Both the position numbers and the translations under genes were made by a program. A stretch of DNA of 64,000 bases from Lenzites betulinus (Eukaryota > Basidiomycota > Agaricomycetes > Polyporales > Polyporaceae). The notes beneath the pieces were generated by a model, which saw nothing but the letters and a program-made list of their open reading frames with translations, was not told where the DNA came from and did no database searches. Numbering within the stretch: position 1 is the stretch's first letter; every line of letters begins with the position of its first letter. The DNA lies in assembly GCA_022264855.1 (NCBI GenBank), contig JABYQU010000006.1:186001-250000 (forward strand), written 5' to 3'. Shown here piece by piece: positions 31,249 to 40,544 of the stretch.

Positions 31249-31281
<33 letters not shown>
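31249..31281 (+). other. Poly(A) tail of the inner LINE
   Basis: Thirty-three consecutive A; the last one or two may belong to the target-site duplication that follows. Confidence 0.92.
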
Positions 31282-31284
<3 letters not shown>

Positions 31285-31293
31285 TTGAAGCCT
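31280..31293. repeat. Target-site duplication, right copy (inner LINE)
   Basis: Exact repeat of 17232-17245. The outer element's ORF1b resumes in frame directly after it. Confidence 0.93.
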
Positions 31294-32117
31294 TCGACAA
31301 CCTCCCGCCCGGCACCTCGTGCATGGTCGACCTCTTCGGACCTGCCCACAACTCCGACGAGGACCTGGAAGAGTGGTTACCGCGCATCCGCAGCGCGCTG
31401 GTCATCATCACCGGCGTAGAAGACGTACGGGTCGAGGCCCCGGAAACGAAGCACGAGAAACCCGGATGGGACGCGCCAACGGTATGGATGGTGTGGAACC
31501 TACCCCCCGACGTCGTACGGATGCTGTATCAACAACAATACTGGGACACAAGACTGGCTTCCTTCCGCATGGTACCCCGATGCCCCACCCCGCCGACCTT
31601 CGTCTTCGCGATCCTGAATGTTGACAAGAAGATGAGAGACGAGAAAATACTCTTACAAGGCCTCAGAGTAGTAATGCTCGTGGGAGAAGGCTTCAAGATC
31701 ACAGCTCGCATCGTAGCCGCGGACGTCAACTCGCCGTACGCAACCCCGGACGAAGGAGCAAGAGACATAGCATGCTCGATCAAAGTCGACCTCGAAAACA
31801 TGGGCGGCGCACAGTACAGATCGGTCAACGGACCAGTGGCAAGAGTCTACAGCAAGCCGCCGACGAAGGACGTTATCCTCTGGCAACAATGGAGAGACGA
31901 GCTCAGCGTAATAGCGTTCCCCTTCGCGGATGGCCCCATCCGGACAGGTGCGAGATGCCGGAACTGCCATGGCGTGGACCACACAGCGATCCTCTGCAAG
32001 TACAACAGAAAGCACATCCCAGGGTGGATCGGAACCACATCACGCGCGAGTAAGAAAAGGGGAAGGAAGGGGAAAGAGGCAGAGGACGCCGACCGAGCTG
32101 AGAGGCCCGTAATTTAG
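31294..32117 (+). pseudogene. LINE ORF1b, 3' fragment (outer copy)
   Basis: The continuation of the frame broken at 17245. It starts with FDNLPPGTSCMVDLFG and carries WDAPTVWMVWNLPP and the zinc knuckle CRNCHGVDHTAILC (C-x2-C-x4-H-x4-C), followed by a basic tail (KKRGRKGKE). It aligns throughout with inner ORF1b (21837-23054). By itself it has no start; read-through from the inner element's 3' end would pass through the poly(A) as a run of lysines. Confidence 0.85.
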
Positions 32118-32407
32118 TACATAATCACGAAACATCATGTCGTAGAACGAAGGCTGGCGCAAACAGCAACGAACAACCTACGGCGATATGAATGCCCGAG
32201 CGTGTGCATGCAAACTTGACAGGTGTGAGCGAACGGACTGCCCAGAACGAAGTGCCAAAACCGCTGATAACTAAACCCCGTAGCGAAGAGTGGGAGTGGT
32301 CGATGGAGCGGGTGTAACAATATATAAACCATTGGACTAAGAACCACGCCACACCCAAGCCAGAACGCCCCCTGAGCTAAAACAGAGCGAACCTCCAACA
32401 ACACACT
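32118..32407 (+). other. Spacer before the mini-ORF (outer LINE)
   Basis: It holds CAATATATAAACC at about 32318, roughly 90 bp before the mini-ORF ATG, paralleling the inner element. Confidence 0.45.
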
Positions 32408-32653
32408 ATGACATCCCCGAGCTCATCTCCCCGCACGTACGCACAAGTGGCCGCTAGCCCCCCGACCACTCCGAGATCCAGAGAAAAGACGCTCAACGAG
32501 GCCCCGCACGAGACAACGCAAACGCAGCAAGGCCCACCAACTGCGGCCGCGAGACCGCCCGCGGCGGCGAAGGTGAGATGCGATAACAAACAGAAGAACA
32601 CTGTTGACATAACTAGGGGAAGCCCACGCCGCGCGCCGAACCTGCTACGATGA
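32408..32653 (+). CDS. LINE mini-ORF with TYAQVAASPP motif (outer copy)
   Basis: An 81-aa frame starting MTSPSSSPRTYAQVAASPPT. Its TGA stop (32651-32653) overlaps the ATG of ORF2 (32650) as ATGA, a classical coupled termination-reinitiation arrangement. The inner element has a shorter relative at 23356-23520. The conserved part is only the first about 20 residues. Confidence 0.58.
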   Translation: MTSPSSSPRTYAQVAASPPTTPRSREKTLNEAPHETTQTQQGPPTAAARPPAAAKVRCDNKQKNTVDITRGSPRRAPNLLR

Positions 32654-34806
32654 ACACACAAGAAAGAAAGAGAATGACGAGGGCGGCGCGGAGAGCGCAG
32701 GCGGAGGCGGAGGCGGAATCGGAGGACAGGAACGCAACACCCGGACCTGCCGAGCCGGAACATGGGCGACCAAGCGACGACCTGAACAAACAGCCAACTG
32801 GACCCTCGCCGACCGTGACCGAGTATCAGTTCGATGACATCGACATGGCCTCCTTTGAACAGAGCCTGATCGAAAATGAAAGAAGATATGGCACGCCCAC
32901 CTCGGAGGACTGGCGAAACTTGTCGGTCCACGGCACCGGGAGCGTAGACTCGGAGGACGCCGCTGCGATCGTAGGAGACACGATCATGAGGGACGAACAC
33001 GACATCGAGGACTTCGTCACTGACGGGATGGACCGCTTCGGAGAGCCGATCCCTGGCCAGGAGGCGGCACGCGAATACGCGAGAGAACGGAAGAGACAGA
33101 GAGTCAGCGCCTCCCCACCCCCAGGGACCGCGAAGCCCCTGTCGGTCCGGTTCAGGAAGTACAGAACACGAGCAGCAGGGGAGAAGAGCGCAAGCGAAAG
33201 AGCGCCAACGCGAAACGTCGAAGAAAACAGAACCTCACGCATGCAAGGCCAAGCTCCACCGCGAGAGGGTCAAGCGCCTTGGCTAAGGTCGGCACTCCCG
33301 CAGGAGAGCCCACCGCGTATCACAGCGTCAGAGAAAGGCAAGACCGTGCGCGGAAGACCCCTCGGCCCGAACCTGCAGGTTGCACCCACGAAACCCCGCG
33401 GAACGAGGGAGTCTCAGGGTGGCCCCGGGACCGGATCGGACGGGACGTTGACAGGAGGAGGTACAAAGCCCCGAGAGGACTGGGACAGCGAATATGTGAG
33501 CAAAACGCCCCGAACCCACACACAAACGGGACTGACGCGATGCTAGCAACCCCGGTGGAGAAGCAGCCTGAATGATCTGGCTACGACACCCCAGCACGAG
33601 GAGTCGATGAACAACACGACAGCTGGATGGCACTCGGCGCTGGAAGGAGAAGAACATGAGCAGTCGTCACAGGTTGAAGTGCTACCGGCTTTCCTAACGC
33701 AGGCGAGCTCCGTACCGCCGGAAAGAACCCTCCGTGGCGCGACGCAAAACATTTCGGTCTGGCCTGCCCCGCACATAACACCAGCCAACCCCGGAGCGGA
33801 TGGCTACGGTTTCACGCCTGAGCCGACCGGAGGCTTCCCAGCCGTCCATCAGCCGCACCCGGAGGGCCTCATAGATGAACTGGCACGAACCCGAGTCGAC
33901 GAAGCATGGAAGCAGCAAGAAGGGACAGTCCTATTCGTGCAAATAGCGAACGTTGGACACCCGGACGTTCCCCTTCGGAAGCCAATCCACGATGAGATCT
34001 GCGCCCTAATTAAGCACGTCACCGGAGAAACGGACTTTGTACCAATCGCCCCGCAGGCCGAATGGGTGCAACAGCCAAAACGCGCAGGCCAGCCGAAAAC
34101 GTGGACAGTCCTCGGGCTGAAGAAGACATCGGTGACCGAGCTAGTCCGACTCCGAGTCCTATCATCCGTCTGGATAACACTCTTCCTCTACGAGCGCAAG
34201 CTCGTGATCCCCAAGTACCTCTTCACCCTGACAGGATACACGACGAACCACGAGAGCGACATCACCAACTCCATCAGAGGAGCCTTCCTAGACGACCCAA
34301 TCTTCTCAACTATAGCCGACCTGGTGGAGAGTCATCCAACGCTACAGTACCTTCCCCCGCACGAAGCCGCGTTGCGAATTGCCTCAAGCGTAGAAGTCAG
34401 AATCGACCAGCTAGGAAACGGCAACATGCAAGCCGCGGTTTTCTGCGACTCACCAACGGGAAACGGGGAAACATGGAAGCACTGGAGAGCTAATCTGATG
34501 AAACTGCCGTTCCACAGCCGCTACAACCCGACGGCGATCGCCCGACGCATCGAACTCTGCCAGTGCTGCCACAGTGCAGATCATCTGACTCACAAGTGCC
34601 CTTTCCCGCACCTGCAAGGCTGGAACGCGCCACCGACGACGACGAGGACCTATGGAAGACCGAGACAGCGGCAAGACGAAGAACGCGAACCGGCCCCGCA
34701 CTCGCCCGCGGCGATGAGCATGGGCGGTATGAGGGGGAGAGGACGGGGAACTGGGATGTACAGAGGAGGAAGGGCAGCGACACCGAACAGAGGCTTCCAC
34801 GCCTGA
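32650..34806 (+). pseudogene. LINE ORF2, second CCHC gag-like protein with one in-frame stop (outer copy)
   Basis: A single 719-codon frame, broken only by a TAG at 33544-33546, homologous to the inner ORF2 (673 aa) from end to end. It has the EYQFDDIDMASFEQSLIENE block, RYGTPTSEDWRNLSVHG, the GGFPAVHQPHPEGL domain, the zinc knuckle CQCCHSADHLTHKC and an RG-rich tail (RGRGRGTGMYRGGR). An ATG at 33607 could restart translation of the knuckle half (399 aa). The stop falls in the poorly conserved linker, so either point decay or readthrough is possible; decay is more likely because the element is already split by the inner LINE. Confidence 0.8.
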
Positions 34807-35221
34807 GGAGGCATGTAAACGGACAGTAGTACACCGGCAGTAATGATGAGAAGCAGATGTTACCGCGCGGACGTTGACGAATAGGAGTTGTTCCCTTCAC
34901 CCGACCTTGAACAACGCCGCTACAAGCAAGCCCAGACAAACTAGTAGCGGCTGGTCCCTCGGCTGCCCACATTTACTGGCCACGGCGCAGGAAAGCAGCT
35001 GAGGTCGCTGTTCATCGAACAGACAAGCGGTGGCCTATTTAGGCCGGTGGCTGCCCGTGCCGAGAGGCTCAAGTGGATAAGTCATCTGGAAGGACTGACC
35101 CCACATTGCCACGCCGAGCTGCTGGCTAAGCAAGCGGTCGGGAGGGAAATGGCCGCGCCTCCCCGACGCAACTGCGGCTGCGAACAACCCACACACCCAA
35201 AACAACCCAAACACCGGTACT
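34807..35221 (+). other. ORF2-ORF3 junction (outer LINE)
   Basis: It holds the RAERLK and AELLAKQ coding traces shared with the inner element, in one frame here. The ORF3 frame opens at 35099 and contains no ATG. A CCTCTC/GAGAGG hairpin lies just downstream, near 35245-35262. Confidence 0.55.
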
Positions 35222-38200
35222 GTGCAACACAACGGACAACTGCGCCTCTCCGAGCCGAGAGGGACGGGCTCTAGCGCAGTGGCAGGCCGCCCCGAGGATC
35301 GGCCCGTAGAGAACGGACGCTGCGCCATCGCGGCAGGCCGCGAGGAGGCAAGAGAAACGAGCGGAAGCGCTGCGCAGGCTGGCCCGGCGGCGACCCAGAT
35401 AGACATCAGGGAGGAGGAGGCACAAAGGCCACCCTTCCCCCCGCTAGACCCAGTACGCCCGGCGAACAGAATAACGGAAGATGGGAGCGCAACAGAATGT
35501 GTCGGCCAATGGAAGAAGTCAAAAGGCCGAATCAAGATCGCAACCCTCAACATCAGAGGAGCTGGAAATGTCTTGGAGGGCAGTCCAGGCGAAAAGTGGA
35601 TGAGAGTGAACCAACTCATGAAAGAGAAGCATATCGGCCTGTTAGCAGTACAGGAGGCCCATCTAACGCAGGACAGGGCAGACATACTCAACGAGATCTT
35701 TGGCGAGTCGCTAGTTTTCCATGCGTCACCAGACCCGACGGCTCCAACGGCCGCCAGGGGGGTAGCTTTCGTCGTAAACAAACGACACTTCAATACCGGG
35801 CAGGAGATGACCTGTGTGCAAGTAGCGGGCGGAAGAGCTCTCGAGATCACCCTTAAGTGGGGTGCAAGCGGCAAGATAAGAGTACTAAACGTGTACGCCC
35901 CAAACTTGATGAGCGAGAATGCCGACTTCTGGACAATGCTTAACACGTACCTCTATGAATGTGATGGAGACCGCATTGACGTGATGCTAGGCGATTTCAA
36001 CATGGTAGAAGAGCCTCAGGATAGAGCGCCGGCGAGGCCGGACCAGGCGCGAGTGTGCGAGAGCCTGAGCAGCCTCCGACGCGGACATGACCTCCTTGAT
36101 GGATGGCGGCGCACGAACCCAGGAGTTAGAGGCTTCTCCTTTGCGCAGGCAAGCACTGGGAGTCAATCGAGAATAGACCGAATATATGTGGCTGCTAGCT
36201 TAGAAACAAGAGCAGCGGACTGGATCATAGAAACCCCGGGCATCGCTACAGACCACTCCCTGGTATCCGTAACGATTGCACACTATGCAGACCCCTTCGT
36301 AGGAACTGGCAGATGGGTGATACCTAGAGCAATAATTTCAGACAAAACTTTCATGGACGAAACAATAGCAGCTGGAAAGAGAGTGTTGGATGAGCTGGAC
36401 CGGATATCAGAGGAGAACGAGGGCACATTACAAAGGCTATACGAAATATTCAAACGGGACACCAAGTGCCGTGCGCGAGACCGTGCCAAAGAGCTGTATG
36501 CGAAGTGGGATCGCAAAATCCTGGATTTGAAGGGCAAAATCAACGTACTAACACATGGAGAAATTGACGACAACCAGGAGGGCGCTCAAAACAGAGAAAC
36601 GATAGCGCACCTCAAGAGAGCCCTGGCGAAAACTGAGGAACGTCGTTTCGAAAGCCGCCGGAACGAAGCGCGAACGAAGCAGTGGCTGGAAGGCGAGAGA
36701 GCGTCGAAATTCTGGCTTGGCCAAGGGAAGGAGAGGACAAGACGAGACCCGCTATACGAACTCCGACGTGCTGGGGGAGCAGTAGAAGGGATGGCGACAA
36801 GGTCAAGCGCGATGGCCGCGCTCGCGATGGAACACTACGATGGACTGCAAAAAGACTCGGAAGAGAGACACATCGACAACATAGAGCAGTCTGTGATAGA
36901 TGCGCTACGTGACACGAAGGCGTCCTTGAACTCGAGACAGAAAGGGAGGCTCGGAGAGAGGCTGACGGAGGCCGAAGTGAGACAGGCGCTGAAAAAGACG
37001 GCAACGGGCAAGGCTGCGGGACTCGACGGGCTGCCCGCAGAACTGTGGCAGGCCCTGGACGGCAGATGGGAGGCCGATTCTAAAACACGGAGGCCAGCCT
37101 TCAATGCAGCCAAGCTATTGACAAGAGTCTACAACGACGTAGAGAGAAACGGATTAGTGCGTGAATCGACGCTAGCAGAGGGCTGGATATGCCCGATATA
37201 TAAGCTGAAAGGAGACATAAGAGACGTCAATAACTACCGGCCGATCACGGTGCTAAACGCAGATTATAAGGTCCTCACAAAAGCCCTATCGGAGAAACTT
37301 GCTGCCGTTGCACACGACCTAATACACCGTGACCAAGCGGGATTTGTAAGCGGCAGGAAGATATACGACAACATAAAGCTGACGAAGCTACTCATGGACT
37401 ACGCGGAGTCCGAAGGCATTGACGGGGCAATTGTCGCCCTGGACCAAGAAAAAGCCTACGACAAAATCAACCACGACTATCTGTGGGCAGTGTTAACGAA
37501 GATGAACTTTCCGCGCAGATTTATCGAGATAGTGCGCTCACTGTACAAAGGGGCAAACAGCCTGGTCATGGTGAACGGCGTGCTCAGCAAGAACTTTAAA
37601 ATAACGAGAGGAGTGCGGCAGGGAGACCCACTCTCTTGCCTGCTGTTCAACCTAGCGATCGAACCCTTAGCATGTAGTTTGAGAGCATCCCAGATCGAGG
37701 GCTTTGAAATACCGGGTCTGCCCGAGAGAATCATCACGACGATGTTTGCGGATGACACAACCGTCTTCCTGAAGTCAACAGACAGCTATAACGCGATGAC
37801 AAAAATACTCGAGACCTGGTGTAAGGCATCGAGAGCGAAGTTCAACGTGCCCAAGACGATTGTCATACCTATTGGGCCCAGAGAGAGCAGAAACCGCTTG
37901 CGGGAAAGTAGAACCCTCGAGGGTGGCGAGGAAAGGATCCCCCCGGAGGTCAAGATTCTGGAAGAAGGGGAAGGAACACGGATCCTAGGCGCGTGGCTGG
38001 GGCCCTCATACGACGAAACCGCCCCCTGGGGCCAGATAGCTCAGACAATCGAGAGGAACCTATCGAGGTGGATGAAGAGGAGGCCGACCCTAAAAGGAAA
38101 ACGAACAGTGTTAAGCATAGAAGTAGGGAGCAGGACGCAATACTTGGCGAAAGTGCAGGGAATGCCCAAGCAAGTCGAGGACAGATTGGAGAAAGCAATG

Positions 38201-40366
38201 ACGGGCTTCCTTTGGGGAACCCGGATGTCGGCTGTAACGAGGGATATCACTGAACGCCGCCAAGAAGAAGGAGGACTCAAGATACTCAACATAAGAGCGA
38301 GGAACGAGGCAGTAGATCTAATGTGGCTAAGAAGTTATCTAGACCTCTCGCCATCACGACCGAGATGGGCCTTCGTAGCAGACGCCCTCATCGCCAGGGC
38401 TATAACGGCAGTGGGAAGGAAGGTAGACCCAAAAGCGAGGGTGAACACCTTCCTCCAGACGTGGAACGTGAACACAGCAAAGCCCGCTGGCCTCCCGAGA
38501 GACCTAGCAAGGATGATCCACGTTGCAAAGAAGTATGGAGTGAGGCCCGCGGCGACGCACCCGAGTGACAACCTGCTAAAAGCGCTGCCGATCTGGTACC
38601 ACTTCGCACTGGTCCAGGAGAGAACCTCAGCGAACACAAGATCCAACAAATGCCTACGGGAGAGACACGGAGTCAAAACTGTCGCGGACTGCCTGAAAAT
38701 GGCCGAAAGACCGGAGGACGAGACCGCTCACCGGGAAAACAAAAACTGCGTATGCGAAAGGTGCTCACGCGAGAAAGAAGCGACGGGGTGCGAAAACCCA
38801 TCGAGCTGCATGAAGGCGGCCAGAAACATCCTGAGCAAACTGCAGGAGAAGTGGAGACCCGGTGCGGGTAGAAATGAAGACGGACTCAGTCTGACGAGAG
38901 ACCAATGGGAAGAAAATGCGAGACGAATGGAATCCAAAGATACCGTAATCTTTGACCCCTCCGTCACCCAGGATGCACCTGCAGCCAACGTATTCCGAGC
39001 CTTTGTAGAGGCCACCGCGGCTGACGGGCCTAGAGCGACGAGGCCGGCGAGACCCTTCCAGATTGTGGAAGAAGCGACAGATGTACACACCGATGGGTCC
39101 TGCGATCGAAACGGAGCAGAAAACGCGAGGGCTGGAGTGGGGGTGTGGTTTGCGGGGGACGATGCACGAAACTGCGCCGCGCGGGTGCCGGGTGACTGCC
39201 AAACCAACCAGGCGGCAGAAGCGTACGCCTGTATAGTGGCGGCGGAAAGAACCCCGGACTATGCTCCGTTGACCATTATAACGGACTCAATGTACGTCTA
39301 TAAAGGTCTGACCACTCACCTCAAAGGATGGGAAGATAGAGGGTGGCTGGGCGTATCGAACAGCAATATCCTCAAAAGAGTGGCGGCGAGGCTTAGAAGA
39401 AGAAGTGCTGTCACCTCCTTCAAGTGGGTAAAAGGACACTCTGGCGTACTCGGGAACGAAGGAGCTGACCGGCTGGCCGCACGAGGCGCCACCATGGCGC
39501 CGACGCAACTCCCTCCCCTGACTGAACTCGACGAGGGCTTTCTACCCCGCGGAGTGAATCTGACAACGCTAACGCAGAAACTGGCCTATGAGGCAATACT
39601 GAACTGGAAAGGACGTACCGCCCGTGAAAAAACGAGGATATCGCTGGAAATGACCAAGTGCGCCCTCCAAGAAGATTACGGCGTCTGGCTGGACGAGGGT
39701 GCCATATGGAAGAATATCTGGGGAAAAGAAATGTCTGTGAAGGTATCCTGCTTCTTCTGGAGGGCGACCCACCAAGCGTACAAAGTAGGAGCTTACTGGA
39801 ACAACATCTCCGGGTACGAAGCAAGGGGAACTTGCGGCGTGTGCGGAGTAGAAGAATCGATGAGCCACATCATGATGGAGTGTACCGCCCCGGGGCAGAC
39901 AGTCCTGTGGGGATTGGCAAGAGCTGTCCTAAGTAAAGCGGGCGTGAGTCTGCCGAGGCCATCACTGGGAGGGATACTGGGCATACCGTCAATAACGTGC
40001 CCTGAGGGGAGCGCTGGGCCGCGCCCGGGGCGGACAAGACTACTGAGAATTGTACTGTCAGAAACTGCATACCTGATATGGAAGATACGCTGCGAAAGGG
40101 CGATTAACTGGAGTGACACACCCGGGAGACGGCACACGGAAGCGCAAATCACAAACCAATGGTACAACATCCTGAACGAGAGGCTAAGAATGGACATTGA
40201 CAGAACGAGGACGAGATGGGCAAAAGGAAAGATCCCGCGCAAAACGGTGCTGAACACGTGGCGGGGCACTCTGCATGAAGAGGCCGAGTTACCAGAGGAC
40301 TGGATTGGGATGGCGGGGGTTTTAGTGGGTAAGCTCCGCGGTGACAGCAGACACTACAACGGCTGA
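35222..40366 (+). CDS. LINE ORF3: APE endonuclease - reverse transcriptase - RNase H polyprotein (outer copy)
   Basis: About 1,714 aa from the GTG at 35222. There is no ATG between the frame's opening (35099) and the middle of the endonuclease's first segment, so normal AUG initiation cannot make the whole enzyme. Domains match the inner copy: endonuclease (TLNIRG, QEAH, GDFN, SRIDRIY, TDHSLVS), reverse transcriptase (YRPITVLNADYK, ALDQEKAYD, RQGDPLSCLLFNLA, FADD), a cysteine cluster near nt 38747-38809, RNase H (HTDGS, AAEAYA, TDSMYVYKG, KGHSGVLGN) and the C-terminal CGVCGVEESMSHIMMEC zinc site. The frame is uninterrupted and catalytic residues are kept, so it could still act on other RNAs if expressed, even though the element itself is broken elsewhere. 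Confidence 0.92.
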   Translation: MQHNGQLRLSEPRGTGSSAVAGRPEDRPVENGRCAIAAGREEARETSGSAAQAGPAATQIDIREEEAQRPPFPPLDPVRPANRITEDGSATECVGQWKKSKGRIKIATLNIRGAGNVLEGSPGEKWMRVNQLMKEKHIGLLAVQEAHLTQDRADILNEIFGESLVFHASPDPTAPTAARGVAFVVNKRHFNTGQEMTCVQVAGGRALEITLKWGASGKIRVLNVYAPNLMSENADFWTMLNTYLYECDGDRIDVMLGDFNMVEEPQDRAPARPDQARVCESLSSLRRGHDLLDGWRRTNPGVRGFSFAQASTGSQSRIDRIYVAASLETRAADWIIETPGIATDHSLVSVTIAHYADPFVGTGRWVIPRAIISDKTFMDETIAAGKRVLDELDRISEENEGTLQRLYEIFKRDTKCRARDRAKELYAKWDRKILDLKGKINVLTHGEIDDNQEGAQNRETIAHLKRALAKTEERRFESRRNEARTKQWLEGERASKFWLGQGKERTRRDPLYELRRAGGAVEGMATRSSAMAALAMEHYDGLQKDSEERHIDNIEQSVIDALRDTKASLNSRQKGRLGERLTEAEVRQALKKTATGKAAGLDGLPAELWQALDGRWEADSKTRRPAFNAAKLLTRVYNDVERNGLVRESTLAEGWICPIYKLKGDIRDVNNYRPITVLNADYKVLTKALSEKLAAVAHDLIHRDQAGFVSGRKIYDNIKLTKLLMDYAESEGIDGAIVALDQEKAYDKINHDYLWAVLTKMNFPRRFIEIVRSLYKGANSLVMVNGVLSKNFKITRGVRQGDPLSCLLFNLAIEPLACSLRASQIEGFEIPGLPERIITTMFADDTTVFLKSTDSYNAMTKILETWCKASRAKFNVPKTIVIPIGPRESRNRLRESRTLEGGEERIPPEVKILEEGEGTRILGAWLGPSYDETAPWGQIAQTIERNLSRWMKRRPTLKGKRTVLSIEVGSRTQYLAKVQGMPKQVEDRLEKAMTGFLWGTRMSAVTRDITERRQEEGGLKILNIRARNEAVDLMWLRSYLDLSPSRPRWAFVADALIARAITAVGRKVDPKARVNTFLQTWNVNTAKPAGLPRDLARMIHVAKKYGVRPAATHPSDNLLKALPIWYHFALVQERTSANTRSNKCLRERHGVKTVADCLKMAERPEDETAHRENKNCVCERCSREKEATGCENPSSCMKAARNILSKLQEKWRPGAGRNEDGLSLTRDQWEENARRMESKDTVIFDPSVTQDAPAANVFRAFVEATAADGPRATRPARPFQIVEEATDVHTDGSCDRNGAENARAGVGVWFAGDDARNCAARVPGDCQTNQAAEAYACIVAAERTPDYAPLTIITDSMYVYKGLTTHLKGWEDRGWLGVSNSNILKRVAARLRRRSAVTSFKWVKGHSGVLGNEGADRLAARGATMAPTQLPPLTELDEGFLPRGVNLTTLTQKLAYEAILNWKGRTAREKTRISLEMTKCALQEDYGVWLDEGAIWKNIWGKEMSVKVSCFFWRATHQAYKVGAYWNNISGYEARGTCGVCGVEESMSHIMMECTAPGQTVLWGLARAVLSKAGVSLPRPSLGGILGIPSITCPEGSAGPRPGRTRLLRIVLSETAYLIWKIRCERAINWSDTPGRRHTEAQITNQWYNILNERLRMDIDRTRTRWAKGKIPRKTVLNTWRGTLHEEAELPEDWIGMAGVLVGKLRGDSRHYNG
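35328..35343 (+). promoter_or_regulatory. CAGG-loop RNA hairpin near the ORF3 start (outer LINE)
   Basis: TCGCGG pairs with CCGCGA around a CAGG loop. It is homologous to 26086-26105 with one compensatory pair change. Confidence 0.6.
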
Positions 40367-40461
40367 AACGCAACCGGAGCAGTCCCACACTGCGAAGCCG
40401 CGTGCATAAAGCATTTCCCCCGCGGTGCCGAGGGTGCAACTCCCTCCACATACCTGTCCCA

Positions 40462-40493
40462 CCCAGCGGAGGGCCAAAGGCCCGTAAGCTGGG
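40462..40493 (+). other. 3'-terminal RNA hairpin (outer LINE)
   Basis: CCCAGC (40462-40467) pairs with GCTGGG (40488-40493), and inside it GGGCC (40471-40475) with GGCCC (40479-40483), just before the poly(A). The architecture equals the inner hairpin at 31210-31242 although the outer stem bases differ. Confidence 0.65.
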
Positions 40494-40503
40494 GTGCACC
40501 ATT

Positions 40504-40525
40504 AAAAAAAAAAAAAAAAAAAAAA
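40504..40525 (+). other. Poly(A) tail of the outer LINE
   Basis: Twenty-two A, the last two of which may belong to the target-site duplication. Confidence 0.9.
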
Positions 40526-40544
40526 GTTCTACAGTCAGACCAGC
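40524..40544. repeat. Target-site duplication, right copy (outer LINE)
   Basis: Exact repeat of 12271-12291; the host sequence TGAGTTTGTAAATATGCAAG continues from here. Confidence 0.93.

Larger units (their letters stand above)
17246..31279 (+). mobile_element. Inner giant LINE retrotransposon (about 14.0 kb, apparently intact)
   Basis: A complete element nested in the outer LINE's ORF1b, flanked by a perfect 14-bp target-site duplication and ending in a run of 33 A (the last may belong to the target). It shares the whole gene order of the outer element: ORF0 (18889), ORF1 region (20865-23054), mini-ORF (23356), ORF2 (23570) and ORF3 (26090). Unlike the outer copy, every one of these frames is open and the catalytic residues of endonuclease, reverse transcriptase and RNase H are present. 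The two elements are homologous but clearly diverged, so they are not products of a recent duplication of the block. With perfect duplications and intact frames this copy is a candidate for a recently active element. Confidence 0.92.
12292..40523 (+). mobile_element. Outer giant LINE retrotransposon (about 14.2 kb, split by a nested LINE)
   Basis: The outer element consists of 12292-17245 and 31294-40523, about 14,184 bp once the nested element is removed. It is bounded by a perfect 21-bp target-site duplication and ends in a 22-nt A tract, the hallmarks of target-primed reverse transcription. Its first about 90 bp align with the first about 90 bp of the inner element, so both 5' ends are probably complete. 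Gene order is ORF0 (14269), ORF1a (16041), ORF1b (16846-17245 plus 31294-32117), mini-ORF (32408), ORF2 (32650, one TAG) and ORF3 (35222). It is inactive as it stands because ORF1b is split and ORF2 carries a stop. About 14 kb is far above the usual 5-7 kb of fungal LINEs. The APE-type endonuclease plus RNase H layout is shared by the I/Tad1 group; exact clade is not settled here. Confidence 0.9.

Noticed and set aside
31176..31300. Open frame running through the inner poly(A) as polylysine into outer ORF1b
   Set aside because: It is an artefact of the nested junction; it has no start signal and the real ORF1b frame comes from 16846-17245.
12292..40523. Possibility that the block contains LTR elements or a DNA transposon
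   Set aside because: No long terminal repeats, integrase, transposase or terminal inverted repeats are visible. Poly(A), target duplications and APE-RT order fit LINEs fully.
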